Assembly (NCBI RefSeq): GCF_001742165.1
Contig: NZ_CP016443.1
Location: 2,356,001 to 2,420,000, forward strand
DNA: 64,000 bases
Direction of reading: 5' to 3'
Source of the DNA: Burkholderia stabilis
GTDB taxonomy: Bacteria; Pseudomonadota; Gammaproteobacteria; Burkholderiales; Burkholderiaceae
The position numbers and the translations under genes were made by a program. The notes under the pieces were generated by a model. The model searched no databases and was not told where the DNA came from. It worked only from the letters and a program-made list of their open reading frames with translations. The first letter of the stretch is position 1. Each line of letters begins with the position of its first letter. Positions 41,569 through 51,149 of the stretch are shown one piece after another.

Positions 41569-42962
41569 GAGGCCTCCTGGTTGGATCGCGGCCGATCTTG
41601 CGCGATGCCGGCCGTTTCGTGCATCGGGTGTGTCCCGCGGCCGGCGGGCGCGGCGGCGGTGGCGCGCCCGCCCTGCCGGATGCCGAACAGCGTGCGCAAG
41701 TACGGCGTCAGGAAGCGGCCGTGCGGGTCCATCCGTTCGCGCAGCGCGAGGAAATCGTCCCAGTGCGGATAACACGCCGCGAGTTCGGCGGCTTTCAGCG
41801 CATGCACCTTGCCCCAGTGCGGCCGCCCGCCGTGATTGCGGCAGATCGCCTGCACGCCCGAGAAGTACGCATCGAACGGCATCCCGCGATACTGGTGCGC
41901 CGAGATGCGCACGCTGTCGCGCCCGTAGTCGGGGCTCAGCCAGATGTCGTCGCCGCGCACCCAGCGGTATTCGATCGGGAACATCAGCGGGAAGCTGCGG
42001 CGCGCGATGAACGCGCGGATTTCGCGCAGCGCGTCGGCGCCGCGCTCGGCCGGCACCGACCATTCCATTTCGTTGAAGCGCACGCGGCGCACCGTCGACA
42101 GCATCGCGTAGCTCGCGTCGACGTGCCGGCCGGCCGACACGGTCGATGCGCACAGCCGGCTCAGCGCCGGGCACAGCGACGGCACGCGCTTGCCCAGCCC
42201 GCACAGCGCGCCGAACACGGTGTTCTCGAGGAACGACTCAGATGCACGGCTCGCCCAGTGCACGCTGTCGGCCGGCTCGTCGGTGAGGTCCCACGCCTTC
42301 GTCAGCACGGTATCCGTATGCGGGAACCAGTAGAACTCGAACGAGCGGTGGCGCGCGATCAGCGCGTCCGCTTGCGCGAGGCAGTCGTCCAGCTGCATGC
42401 CGCCGCGCTCGAGGCGCAGGTTGAACGCGGGCACGAGGCGCAGGCCGATCTCGGTCAGCACGCCGAGCGCGCCGAGCCCGATCCGGCCGCCCGCGAACAG
42501 CTCGGGATGCGTGTCGGCCGTCGCGCGGATCTCGCTGCCGTCCGCGCACATGAAGGTCAGGCTGTCGATCTGCGTCGCCAGGTTGCCGAGCGTGATGCCG
42601 GTGCCGTGCGTGCCGGTGCTGGTCGCGCCGGCGATCGACTGCACGTTGATGTCGCCGAGGTTCTCCATCGCGAGGCCGTGCGCGGCGAGCGCGGGGCCCA
42701 GCGCCCACAGCCGCGTGCCGGCATGCACGCGCGCGACGCGCCGGTCGCGATCGACGTCGATCACGCCCTGCATCGCGTCGAGCGACAGGATCACGTCGTC
42801 GGTCTGCACGAGCGGCGAGAACGAATGACCCGCGCCGGCCGCGCGCACGGTTGCGCCGGCCGCCGCCGCGTCGCGCAGCACGGCCGCGAGCGCCGCGCGC
42901 GACGTCGGCGTCGATACGGTTGCATCAGGACTGCAGACATATCCCGACCAGTTTCGCCACAT
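41565..42962 (-). CDS. FAD-binding oxidoreductase, D-arabinono-1,4-lactone/L-gulonolactone oxidase type
   Basis: 465 residues of the VAO flavoprotein family. The N-terminal PP-loop reads 'RAAGAGHSFSPL' (40-51), whose His is the usual flavin-linked residue, with 'STGTHGTG' near 115. The C-terminal ALO domain carries the 'HWGKVH' motif near 412, which marks aldonolactone oxidases. It would oxidise a sugar-acid lactone or similar polyol-type substrate with O2. The ATG at 42960-42962 has AGGGAGA upstream, 65 nt after the PLP-enzyme gene; the 3' end overlaps the MFS start. A tail of ~25 residues beyond the conserved end is proline/alanine rich. Confidence 0.87.
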   Translation of the reverse strand: MWRNWSGYVCSPDATVSTPTSRAALAAVLRDAAAAGATVRAAGAGHSFSPLVQTDDVILSLDAMQGVIDVDRDRRVARVHAGTRLWALGPALAAHGLAMENLGDINVQSIAGATSTGTHGTGITLGNLATQIDSLTFMCADGSEIRATADTHPELFAGGRIGLGALGVLTEIGLRLVPAFNLRLERGGMQLDDCLAQADALIARHRSFEFYWFPHTDTVLTKAWDLTDEPADSVHWASRASESFLENTVFGALCGLGKRVPSLCPALSRLCASTVSAGRHVDASYAMLSTVRRVRFNEMEWSVPAERGADALREIRAFIARRSFPLMFPIEYRWVRGDDIWLSPDYGRDSVRISAHQYRGMPFDAYFSGVQAICRNHGGRPHWGKVHALKAAELAACYPHWDDFLALRERMDPHGRFLTPYLRTLFGIRQGGRATAAAPAGRGTHPMHETAGIAQDRPRSNQEAS

Positions 42963-43027
42963 GGCGTTGTCTCCCTGGTTATCGTTTGAATGATTTGAAC
43001 GGTTTGAACGACGGGCCGTGCGGCCCG

Positions 43028-44254
43028 CTAGAAGAAGCTTTTGCCTTCGCCGCGATAGGTGGGCGCCTCGTCGACCACGCGGCCGCCGCGAATCAGCAGC
43101 AGCGTGTTGAAGCGTTCGCACAGCTCGCCGGCCTTCGCGTGACGGAACAGGATCGGTTCGCCGATCCTTGGCGAGAAGCCGTGCGGCACGCGCACGGGCG
43201 TCTGTACTTCGCCCGCGCCTTCGTTGCCGATCAGCGTGCAGCCGGCCGGCAGCCACGGCCGCGGCAGGCGGCTCTTGCCGGCCGGGCCGGACGCGATGTA
43301 CCCGCCGCCCGCGCAGGTCACGATGCCCGGCTGCGGAATCCGCGCGACCGGCAGCGCGAAGCCGGCGGCCGGCTGCACGTGAAAGGCCGCGTAGTGATCG
43401 AACAGCGCTGGCGCGTAGAGGCCGGAGCCGGCCGCGAGCTCGGTGACGGACGCGTCGTCGAGCGTGCTCTCGAAGCTGCCGGTGCCGCCGCCGTTCACGA
43501 AGCGCAGCGTGTGGCCGGCCGCTGCGAGCGCCTGCACGGCCGCGTGGCGGCGCGCATTGATTTCGCGGGCCGAGCGCCGTTTCAGGTGGCGCACCAGCGC
43601 GTTGCGCGCGCCGCCGCCCGGCGCGGTATCCGCGACGCCCGCGATCTGCCCTTCGTAACCCATCAGCCCGTCGAGCCGCACGTGCTGCCGCTGGCCGATG
43701 CGGTTCGCGAGCGCGAGCGCGCCTGCGGCATCGCGCACGGGCGAGCGGTACATGCCGAAGTACAGGCCCGGATACGCCGACGACATGTCGAGATCGATCG
43801 CGAGCGGGATCGTCACGCGTTCGTCGCGCGCGATGCGGTCGATCGCGTCGACCTGCGCATCGTCGTCGACCATCAGCGTGATCGAGCGGCCCTGCCGGAG
43901 TTGTGCGGCCACCGCGCGCAGGTCGTCGGGTTCGACGGTCGGATACGCGACGACGATGTCGTCGAAGCCGCCTTGCGCGAGCCACGCGGCTTCTGCCGCT
44001 GAATAGCACAGCAGCCCCTGCATGAACGGGCCGGCGGCCAGCACCGCGCCGATCAGTTCGCGCGAGCGGACCGACTTCGTCGCGAGCCGGATCGGCATGC
44101 CGCGCGCGCGGCGCTTCAGGTCGGCGAGATTGGCGTCGAGGCAATCGAGATCGACGAACGCGGCGGGCAGTCGGCGGCCCGCGAGTGCGTCGCGGTAGGT
44201 CGGGTAATCGTGGACGGCGGTGGGTGCGCGATGCGGGAGGTCTGCACGGCTCAT
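43028..44254 (-). CDS. Alanine racemase-fold PLP enzyme (amino acid deaminase/aldolase type)
   Basis: 408 residues of the fold-type III family that includes D-threonine aldolase and D-serine dehydratase. PLP Lys is in 'RLATKSVRSREL' near residue 56; 'YEGQIAGV', 'NGGGTGSFEST' and 'CAGGGYIAS' are strand-end phosphate-binding loops, and the C-terminal metal-type residues are in 'FRHAKAGELCERFN'. The first residues overlap no upstream gene; the ATG is at 44252-44254, and the open frame continues to 44563 without protein-like sequence. It heads the operon with a lactone oxidase and an MFS transporter. The substrate, perhaps a D-hydroxy amino acid, is unknown. Confidence 0.8.
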   Translation of the reverse strand: MSRADLPHRAPTAVHDYPTYRDALAGRRLPAAFVDLDCLDANLADLKRRARGMPIRLATKSVRSRELIGAVLAAGPFMQGLLCYSAAEAAWLAQGGFDDIVVAYPTVEPDDLRAVAAQLRQGRSITLMVDDDAQVDAIDRIARDERVTIPLAIDLDMSSAYPGLYFGMYRSPVRDAAGALALANRIGQRQHVRLDGLMGYEGQIAGVADTAPGGGARNALVRHLKRRSAREINARRHAAVQALAAAGHTLRFVNGGGTGSFESTLDDASVTELAAGSGLYAPALFDHYAAFHVQPAAGFALPVARIPQPGIVTCAGGGYIASGPAGKSRLPRPWLPAGCTLIGNEGAGEVQTPVRVPHGFSPRIGEPILFRHAKAGELCERFNTLLLIRGGRVVDEAPTYRGEGKSFF

Positions 44255-44683
44255 GGGGCGGGCTCGGCTGGGTCGGGGTGCGTCGCGCCGACCGTTCGGC
44301 GCGTGTCGGAAATCAGCATAGGGCTCGCCAAAATGCCGACCAAGCGCTGAGCGGGTCGTTCGACGGGTCCGATCCGGCCATCCGTATCGGCCATGCGGAT
44401 GGCCGTCCGTCGTCCGATGCGCGGCTGGTTCGCTGTTTGCTTGGCGTCGCGACGCATGTGATGCGTGCCGACGCGAACCGCCGCCGGACGGGCGTGGCGC
44501 GCGAGGCCGCGCGTTCGCGTGTGCAGCGGCGAAATGCGTTTCAAACGTTTCGCCGGGCATCACCGCAGCGCGCAGGTTTAGTGCCTGCGTTCTAGCGACG
44601 CTTTTGACTGCGTGCCGGATTCGACCTAGAACCTACTCGCGGATGCACCGGCGAAGAACGGCATGACGTGACGAGGAGGGGAC
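44255..44683. other. 429-nt divergent intergenic region, no gene seen
   Basis: The spacer separates the PLP-enzyme operon (minus) from the PlcR/Lif-like gene (plus). Open frames here lack a protein-like composition. The 3' part (44590-44640) is the likely promoter/leader of the plus-strand pair and ends with GAGGAGG before the GTG at 44684. No clear operator or riboswitch was seen. Confidence 0.5.
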
Positions 44684-45394
44684 GTGAAGAAGAACAGGGC
44701 ACTCTGGCGGCGCACGGGCGCGATCGCGGCGATCGGCGTGGCCGTCGCGATCTGGCGATACGAATCGGCGACGCCGGCGCAGGCTGCTTCATCCGGCATG
44801 CCGGGCGCGACGGCGAGCACGCAGCTTGCCGCTGCCGATGCGTTCGGCAGCGGCCCCGCGACACCCGGCCCCGAGGAGCGGCGGCTCGATGTCGACGCGC
44901 TGCGCCGCAGCCTCGCGGGGCGTCCCGATGCGGATGCCGAAGTGAAGCGCATCGTCGCGTTCGCGCGTTTTCGCGACGAGGTCGCCGTTTACGGCAATGG
45001 CCGCAACAGCCTGCCGCAAGCCGAGCGCAGCGCGCTCGCGCGCCGGATTCTCGACGAGCTGCCCGACCATGTCGCGCGCAACGAGATCGTGCCCGTGCAG
45101 GCCGAAGCGCTCAGCGCCGCGCTGCTGACCGACACCGAAGCCGATCCGGCGACGCGCGGCGCGGCGATTCGGTCGATGCGCGCGCAATGGGACGCATATG
45201 CGCAGCAGACGGTCGGCCCGTCGCCCGCGCAGGACCCGCGCTACCTCACCTACGAGCAGCAGAGCCGCGACGTGGTCCGCCAGGTGCAGGCGAGCATTGC
45301 CGATCCCGACCAGCAACAGACCGTCATCGCGCAGCGCCTGCAGGCGCTGCGTGTCCAGCTGTTCGACGGCGCTTCACCGTCCGGCGCGCACTGA
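44684..45394 (+). CDS. Extracytoplasmic helical protein, PlcR/lipase-chaperone (Lif)-like
   Basis: 236 residues. The GTG start at 44684 has GAGGAGG five nt upstream. An N-terminal membrane anchor (residues ~10-25, 'RTGAIAAIGVAVAIW') precedes a spacer and an all-helical domain ('RRLDVDALRRSLAG', 'ALSAALLTDTEADP', 'IADPDQQQTVIAQRLQALR' in part: QQTVIAQRL). This layout matches steric lipase chaperones and PlcR accessory proteins that fold or export an enzyme encoded next door. It is shorter than LifO (~340). The neighbour 66 nt downstream is a secreted esterase-type enzyme and is the likely client. Confidence 0.6.
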   Translation: MKKNRALWRRTGAIAAIGVAVAIWRYESATPAQAASSGMPGATASTQLAAADAFGSGPATPGPEERRLDVDALRRSLAGRPDADAEVKRIVAFARFRDEVAVYGNGRNSLPQAERSALARRILDELPDHVARNEIVPVQAEALSAALLTDTEADPATRGAAIRSMRAQWDAYAQQTVGPSPAQDPRYLTYEQQSRDVVRQVQASIADPDQQQTVIAQRLQALRVQLFDGASPSGAH

Positions 45395-45460
45395 GCGCCG
45401 AATCCGCGACGCCGGGCCGATGCCCGGCGGCCGCGTCATGTCCATGGACCAGGAGGGGAA

Positions 45461-46837
45461 ATGTCATCAGCACGATGCCTGCTGCGCGTCGCCGTCGCCA
45501 CGCTGCTCGGTTGCGCGGCACTGAACGGCCATGCCGCCGATACGACGGCGCCGGACCCGTCGATTCCGTATTACTCGTGGTACGAAGTGACGTTGCCGGA
45601 GAGCAGCGGCGCGTCGTGCGGCAACGGCACGCCGATGCGCTTCTACGTCAATCGCGCGCAGTCCGACAACCTGCTGTACATGATGGAGCCCGGCGGCGCG
45701 TGCTGGGACTACGGCACCTGCACGCAGACGTCCACCGGCGCGGAGGCCGGCCTCGGCGGCTTCAACCCGGACGGCATCCCGCACAACTACATGAACGGCA
45801 CCGCGAACGAGAGCCTGCTGTCGTCGTTCCTGTCGCCGCTGCTGACGCGCATGGATCTCGCGCACATCCTCGTCGGCGAGCCGAAGGTCGAGACGCAGCA
45901 GTGGACACAGGTTTTCGTGCCCTATTGCACCGGAGATATCCACATGGGCAGCGCGGTGCGCAACTACACGTCGCCGAACGGCGACTGGCGCCTGCAGCAC
46001 TACAGCGGCCTGAAGAACATCCAGGCCGTCGCGCAATGGCTGGTGTCGCACGGCTTGGGCAAGCCGAGCCGGCTGCTCGTGTACGGGATGAGCGCGGGCG
46101 GCTACGGCACGCTCGCGAACTACGCGACGCTGCGCAACACGCTGCAGCCGCAGGCGCATAGCTCGCTGCTCGACGATGCCGGCACCGTGTTCAACACGCC
46201 GTTCGATGCGGATGCGGCTACGCATCCGTCGGTCGGCCTGTACGACAAGGTGCGCACCGAGTGGGGGATGACCGGCCCCGACGGGATGATCACCGTGAAC
46301 AGCCGGCTCACCAGCAAGTTCGATCCGGGCAACATGGGAAGCGCGTATGCGGCGCTGTCGGCGACTTACCCGCACGATCGCTTCGGCTTCTCGAGCTACC
46401 AGCGCGACAAGATCATCGCGGCCTATCACTACCGCGCATTCGTGCCGGCCGTGATGGCGGCGCCCGACGACGCGACGAAGGATTCGCTGTCGCTCGCGAT
46501 GTTCGCGACGGAACTGGACGGGCTGAAGCAGACGCTGAACCCGCTGCCGAACTTCGGCTACTTCATGCCGTGGGCGCGCAACGACTTCATCGCCAACCAT
46601 CAGGTGACGGCGGTCAGCTTCACCGGGTCGGGGATCCACGAGAACGGCATCGATGCCGATATCGGCACGTTCGTCGACAACCTGCTGAACCAGCAGGACC
46701 CGGCCGATACGCCGGTGATGAAGGCATTCCGCACGCAGCAGTGGTCGGATTTCACGTTCTCGACGTTTCTCGCGTGGATCGACAGCGTGTTCAACCTGAC
46801 AGGTGAAGCGGGGCCGATCTCGGGGCACAAGGCGTGA
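45461..46837 (+). CDS. Secreted pectinacetylesterase-family hydrolase
   Basis: 458 residues. The signal peptide is residues 1-26 ('LLGCAALNGHAA'). The Notum/PAE-type motifs are 'MMEPGGACWDYGTC' (75-87, oxyanion loop with Cys) and the nucleophile elbow 'YGMSAGGYGT' with Ser211; Asp/His lie downstream ('GSGIHENGID'). It is predicted to be exported and hydrolyse an ester. Substrate may be pectin acetyl groups, poly-hydroxyalkanoates or another ester. The Lif/PlcR-like gene immediately upstream is probably its foldase. A strong hairpin follows the stop. Confidence 0.82.
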   Translation: MSSARCLLRVAVATLLGCAALNGHAADTTAPDPSIPYYSWYEVTLPESSGASCGNGTPMRFYVNRAQSDNLLYMMEPGGACWDYGTCTQTSTGAEAGLGGFNPDGIPHNYMNGTANESLLSSFLSPLLTRMDLAHILVGEPKVETQQWTQVFVPYCTGDIHMGSAVRNYTSPNGDWRLQHYSGLKNIQAVAQWLVSHGLGKPSRLLVYGMSAGGYGTLANYATLRNTLQPQAHSSLLDDAGTVFNTPFDADAATHPSVGLYDKVRTEWGMTGPDGMITVNSRLTSKFDPGNMGSAYAALSATYPHDRFGFSSYQRDKIIAAYHYRAFVPAVMAAPDDATKDSLSLAMFATELDGLKQTLNPLPNFGYFMPWARNDFIANHQVTAVSFTGSGIHENGIDADIGTFVDNLLNQQDPADTPVMKAFRTQQWSDFTFSTFLAWIDSVFNLTGEAGPISGHKA

Positions 46838-46862
46838 CCGTACGGCTGGCTTGAGAGGGTGT

Positions 46863-46900
46863 CGGCGGCGCGGCGTGCCATGCCGCGCCGCCGTTTCGTT
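46863..46900 (+). terminator. Intrinsic terminator after the pectinacetylesterase-family gene
   Basis: A perfect 12-bp stem (CGGCGGCGCGGC at 46863-46874 with its complement at 46882-46893, 7-nt loop) is followed by 'tttcgtt' on the plus strand, 26 nt past the stop. The reverse orientation has no U-run, so it serves mainly the plus-strand gene although a J-domain gene converges on it. Confidence 0.75.
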
Positions 46901-46943
46901 CATGGGTGAGGCGCGCCCGGCGTCGTGCGGGAAGCGCGTGCGC

Positions 46944-48071
46944 TTAAAACGGATCGTCGTCGAAGTGGGACGATGCGTGCTGACGCTTCACGTCTTTCAG
47001 CCAGTCCCTGACTTTTTCCGGATCGTCGAATTCGCGCAGCGCCACGCTCAGGTCGTGGTTGCTGCGCTGCATGCCGGCAATGTCGCGCGTGAGCATGCGC
47101 ACGACGGTGTCGGGCGCCACCTTGACCGACGGCGCGATGCCGTAAGTCCGCCGGAAACCGGTCTCGACGTGCACGATCTCCTGGTCCAGCTCGCGAAGCT
47201 GGTCTTCCAGGATGCCGTTGTAGCGCGTCAGCCGTTCTTCGCCGAGGCCGTCGATCGCGCGCCGGTCGATCTGCTCGATCTCCAGCTGCAGCTCCAGCAG
47301 TTGCAGGAGATTGCCCTTCGCATAAGCCAGGTTGACCCGCTGCATCAGCACGGTCTTGCGTTCCTGTTCCCGGGGATCGGTTTCGCGATCGGGGTGCAGC
47401 GCGCTGGCGAGCTTGCGGTAGACCTCGCGGATCGACCGGCTCGATTCGGCCTGCTCGGCTTCGCGTTTGGCCTGCGCGGCCGATTGCTTCGGCGCCTTCT
47501 TGCGTTTCGCGCGCTGCGCCTCGCGGGCCTCGTGGGCGGCCATGTCGCGCCTGAACTGTTCGTCCTGCTCGGCCTGCATGCGCGCGGCGAGTTCGTCGGG
47601 CGACAGCGAGTCGAGATCGTCGGCCGCTTCGACGCGGGGGGCCGGTTCCGGTGCCGGTTTCGCCGGCTCGGGGGCGGCGGCTGCCTTGTCGTCGTAGCCG
47701 GTTGCGCGATGCCGGTCGTAGATGCCTTTCAGTTGCGCGTCGTCGCTGACGTCGAGCAGGTTGCGCGCCATGCCGGCGATCAGCTCGGACAGCGTGCGCT
47801 GCTCGGCCTTGCTCAACCCTTTCTGCAGGAACGCGTCGTCGAGCCGATGGAGCAGTTCGATCCGCAGCGCCGTCGACGCCTGTTCGAGCGGCAACAGTCC
47901 GTCGACGAATTTTTTCTGGAAGGCCGGCATGACGGCTTCCCACGCGCCGAGACGCTCGCGCCGCTTTTCGATTTCCTTGACGAGCGTATTGAACGTCTTC
48001 TGGGCTTTCGACAGGCTGGCTGTCTCGTGGCTGGGCGCGATGACGACCGCGGCACCGCGACGTGCGGTCAT
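46944..48071 (-). CDS. J-domain (DnaJ-like) protein
   Basis: 375 residues. The J-domain is internal: 'VYRKLASALHPDRETD' with HPD at 226-228, followed by helix IV ('VNLAYAKGNLLQLLELQL'). It is preceded by a helical N-terminal region (1-120), a Pro/Ala-rich linker (~130-150) and a basic coiled-coil-prone stretch (165-212). The C-terminal ~120 residues are also helical. It would stimulate an Hsp70 ATPase. Related proteins of this length are called 'molecular chaperone DnaJ' but lack the zinc finger and substrate-binding domains of true DnaJ. It is a single gene convergent with the esterase gene. Confidence 0.82.
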   Translation of the reverse strand: MTARRGAAVVIAPSHETASLSKAQKTFNTLVKEIEKRRERLGAWEAVMPAFQKKFVDGLLPLEQASTALRIELLHRLDDAFLQKGLSKAEQRTLSELIAGMARNLLDVSDDAQLKGIYDRHRATGYDDKAAAAPEPAKPAPEPAPRVEAADDLDSLSPDELAARMQAEQDEQFRRDMAAHEAREAQRAKRKKAPKQSAAQAKREAEQAESSRSIREVYRKLASALHPDRETDPREQERKTVLMQRVNLAYAKGNLLQLLELQLEIEQIDRRAIDGLGEERLTRYNGILEDQLRELDQEIVHVETGFRRTYGIAPSVKVAPDTVVRMLTRDIAGMQRSNHDLSVALREFDDPEKVRDWLKDVKRQHASSHFDDDPF

Positions 48072-48181
48072 GATGAATGTCCTCCGGCCGCGGCAGGACG
48101 CGCGGCAGGCCGGTATTTTAGCCGGATGTCCCGTGCGGCGGCCCGGAACGGGCGTGCTCCGCCGACGTGGCCGGCGGCGCG

Positions 48182-48505
48182 TTACTGCTTCACTGCCGTC
48201 ACCGCCGGCGCGCCCGAATCCGTGCCCGGCGCGCCGTTCGACCCGTAGGCGGCTTCGGCGCTCTTGCGTTCGGCGAGGCGCTTGGCCGCCAGGCGTTCCT
48301 GCGCGGCGACGATGTCGCCCGGATAGTTGTCGCCGTCGCCGGCCACCGGCTCGTAGCCGACCGATTCGAGGTCGAGCAATTCCTGGCGAACCTGTGCGCG
48401 CGTGAGCGTCGAGTGCGACGACTGCGCGTACGACGCGGCCGGTGCGGCAAGGAGAGCGGTGGCGGTAGCGGCGACGGCGGCAATGGTGACGATGATGGAT
48501 TTCAC
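48182..48505 (-). CDS. DUF4148 domain secreted protein
   Basis: 107 residues from the GTG at 48503-48505, which has GAGGA 6 nt upstream; the open frame up to 48568 includes no protein-like N-terminus. A signal peptide covers residues 1-28 ('VAATATALLAAPAASYAQ'). The mature domain 'LTRAQVRQELLDLESVGYEP' and 'NYPGDIVAAQERLAAKR' are the DUF4148 signature common in Burkholderia. Periplasmic, function unknown. Confidence 0.88.
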   Translation of the reverse strand: MKSIIVTIAAVAATATALLAAPAASYAQSSHSTLTRAQVRQELLDLESVGYEPVAGDGDNYPGDIVAAQERLAAKRLAERKSAEAAYGSNGAPGTDSGAPAVTAVKQ

Positions 48506-48770
48506 GGTTTCCTCAGACGGTTTCGTTGCGGTTCTGCCCGCACATGCCTGGCTGAACCGACGAGACAAGTTTAGGAACCCGGAGCGGCCGGATATAGGGC
48601 GATTCCTGGCCAGCAGTGTTCCAGAATGCGTCAGAGTGGGCGGCGCGGGGCGATGCCGGCGTCGGCTGCCGCATGTGCAGTGACCCGTCGGTTTGCTTCG
48701 GAATCGCGGGCAGAAGGGGCGAGGCGGCTGCTGCGCAAGCGAGCGTGCGGCGCGGCACCGCTCCGCTCCA

Positions 48771-51149
48771 TCAATCGCCGAACAACTGCCCCTGCCCGGA
48801 AATCACGCGTTCGAAATCGTCCCGCAGAAACGGCAGGATCGCATCCGCGACCGGCTGAAGCTGGCGGCTCAGGTAGAACGCGTAATCGATCGGCGAACCC
48901 ATCGTCTCGAGCGGCTCGGGGCCGGCCGTCGTCATCACGTAGCTGATCCAGCCGCCGCGCTGGTACTGCAGCGGCCGGCCCTGCGCCTGGTTGAACTCGT
49001 CGGCGATCCGTGCCGCGCGCACGTGCGGCGGCACGTTGCGCTCGTATTCGCGCAGCGGCCGGCGCACACGCTTGCGGTAGACGAGCTGGTCGTCGAATTC
49101 GCCGGCCAGCGTGCGCTGCACGTAGTCGCGGATGAAATCCTGATACGGCTCGCGCCGGAACACGCGTCGGTACAGCTCGCGCTGGAACTGCTGCGCGAGC
49201 GGCGTCCAGTCGGTGCGTACCGTTTCGAGCCCCTTGAAGACGATATCCTCGCCGCCGTCGGCTGCTGCCGCGAGGCCCGCGTAGCGCTTCTTGCTGCCTT
49301 CCTCCGCGCCGCGCACCGTCGGCATCAGGAACCGGCGGTAATGCCGCTCGTACTGCAGCTCCAGCGCGCTTTCGAGCCCGAAGTTTTCGTGCAGGTGCGA
49401 TTGCCACCAGCGGTTCACGTGTTCGACGAGCGCGCGGCCCTTGCGGCCGGCTTCGTCGTCGTCGTGCGCGCGGCCGAGCCACACGAACGTCGAATCGGTA
49501 TCGCCGTAGATCACTTCGTAACCCTGGGCTTCGATCAGCTCGCGCGTGCGATGCATGATCTCGTGGCCGCGCATCGTGATCGACGACGCGAGGCGCGGGT
49601 CGAAGAAGCGGCAGCCGGTCGAGCCGAGCACGCCGTAGAACGAATTCATGATGATCTTCAGCGCCTGCGACAGCGGCGCGTTGCGCTGGCGCTTCGCGTC
49701 GTCGCGGCCTTCCCACACGCGGCGCACGACATCGGGCAGGCAATGCGCGGTGCGCGAGAAGCGCGCGCCGAGAAAGCCGGGCACCGATGCGTCGTCGCCG
49801 GGATTCGCGAGCCCTTCGATCAGTCCGACCGGATCGATCAGGAACGTGCGGATGATCGACGGATAGAGGCTCTTGTAGTCGAACACGAGCACCGAGTCGT
49901 AGAGGCCAGGGCGCGAATCCATCACGAAGCCGCCGGGGCTGTTTTGTCCCGTCACGTCGCCGAGGTTCGGCGCGACATAACCGAGCCGGTGCATGCGCGG
50001 CAGGTACAGGTGCGTGAACGCCGCGACCGACCCGCCGGTGCGATCGGCCGCGAGCCCCGTGACGCTCGCGCGTTCGAGCGCGAAGGACAGCAGGTCGGCC
50101 TTGTCGAAGATGCGCGTGACGAGCTCGCAGTCCTTCAGGTTGTAGCGCGCGAGCGCGGGCTTGTCGTGATCGAAGCGGCGCTGGATCTCGTCCATCCGCT
50201 GGTACGGATTGTCGATCGACTTGCCCTCGCCGAGCAGCGTTTGCGCGACGTATTCGAGGCTGAACGACGGGAACGTCCACGTCGCCGATTTCAGCATGTC
50301 GATGCCGTCGAGGATCAGCCGGCCGGCCGCGCCCGCGAAGAAGTGGTCGGGCTGCTGGCCGTGCGCGCGCCAGTCGAGCACGCCGCCGCCGCGCCCGAGC
50401 TTCAGCGGCACGCCGTATTGCTCCGAATGCGCATGCAGGATGCGCAGGTCGAACTGCACGAGGTTCCAGCCGATCACCGCGTCGGGATCGTGCGTTTCGA
50501 ACCAGTCGTTGAGCCGCGTGAGTATCGCGGCCCGGCTGTCGCAGTAGTCGAGGCGGAAGTCGAGGGCGCTCGTGTCGGCGTCGCCGTTCGGCGGGCCGAG
50601 CATGTAGACCTGCCGTTGGCCGCAGCCTTCGAGCGCGATCGAATACAGCTCGCCGTGCACGCTGGTTTCGATGTCGAGCGACACGCAGCGCAGCGCCGGG
50701 CGGTAGCCGGTCGCGGTTTTCAGTTCGACGCCGGTCAGCGTGCCATCGTTGCCGGGCTGGCCGCGAAACTGCACGCAGGCCGTGATGAAGCGCTCCATCG
50801 CGTAGCGGTCGGGCGGTTGCACGTCGGCTTCGTAGACGTCGACGCCGGCCGCCGCGAGGCGCTTCTGGAGCCCGGACAGATGGCGGTAGCGCTTGCAATA
50901 GAGGCCGACGACCGGGCGCTGCCGGAAGTCGCGCAGCGCGAGCGGGCGCAGTTCGGCTTCGCGCTCGCCGGCCAGCGCGCGTTCGGCGAGCGCCTGCTGT
51001 TCGGCCGGAATGAACGCGACGGCTTCCTGCGGGCGCAACCGCACGCGGCGCGGACCGTGTTCGGTTGCCAGCCAGAACTCGATCTCGATGCCGGATGCGG
51101 TGTCCCGCCAGTGGCGGGTAAGGATGAAACCCTGCTCGAACTCCGTCAA
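48771..51149 (-). CDS. polB: DNA polymerase II (family B)
   Basis: 792 residues, the usual length. Damage-inducible family B polymerase with 3'-5' proofreading. Exonuclease motif I is 'SLDIET' (157-162), motif II 'WNLVQFDLRIL' and later 'YNLKDCELV'; polymerase motif A is 'FDYKSLYPSIIR', B 'KIIMNSFYGVLGS', C 'YGDTDS', with the 'KKRYAG' motif. The start is TTG at 51147-51149, giving 'MTEFEQGFILTRHWRD', the N-terminus expected of the family; I found no better ATG. It is a single gene, with no SOS box visible by eye upstream. Confidence 0.93.
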   Translation of the reverse strand: MTEFEQGFILTRHWRDTASGIEIEFWLATEHGPRRVRLRPQEAVAFIPAEQQALAERALAGEREAELRPLALRDFRQRPVVGLYCKRYRHLSGLQKRLAAAGVDVYEADVQPPDRYAMERFITACVQFRGQPGNDGTLTGVELKTATGYRPALRCVSLDIETSVHGELYSIALEGCGQRQVYMLGPPNGDADTSALDFRLDYCDSRAAILTRLNDWFETHDPDAVIGWNLVQFDLRILHAHSEQYGVPLKLGRGGGVLDWRAHGQQPDHFFAGAAGRLILDGIDMLKSATWTFPSFSLEYVAQTLLGEGKSIDNPYQRMDEIQRRFDHDKPALARYNLKDCELVTRIFDKADLLSFALERASVTGLAADRTGGSVAAFTHLYLPRMHRLGYVAPNLGDVTGQNSPGGFVMDSRPGLYDSVLVFDYKSLYPSIIRTFLIDPVGLIEGLANPGDDASVPGFLGARFSRTAHCLPDVVRRVWEGRDDAKRQRNAPLSQALKIIMNSFYGVLGSTGCRFFDPRLASSITMRGHEIMHRTRELIEAQGYEVIYGDTDSTFVWLGRAHDDDEAGRKGRALVEHVNRWWQSHLHENFGLESALELQYERHYRRFLMPTVRGAEEGSKKRYAGLAAAADGGEDIVFKGLETVRTDWTPLAQQFQRELYRRVFRREPYQDFIRDYVQRTLAGEFDDQLVYRKRVRRPLREYERNVPPHVRAARIADEFNQAQGRPLQYQRGGWISYVMTTAGPEPLETMGSPIDYAFYLSRQLQPVADAILPFLRDDFERVISGQGQLFGD

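Noticed and set aside
44185..44595. 136-codon plus-strand ORF in the divergent spacer
   Set aside because: Arg-rich, overlaps the 5' end of the PLP-enzyme gene and lacks any family resemblance or ribosome site.
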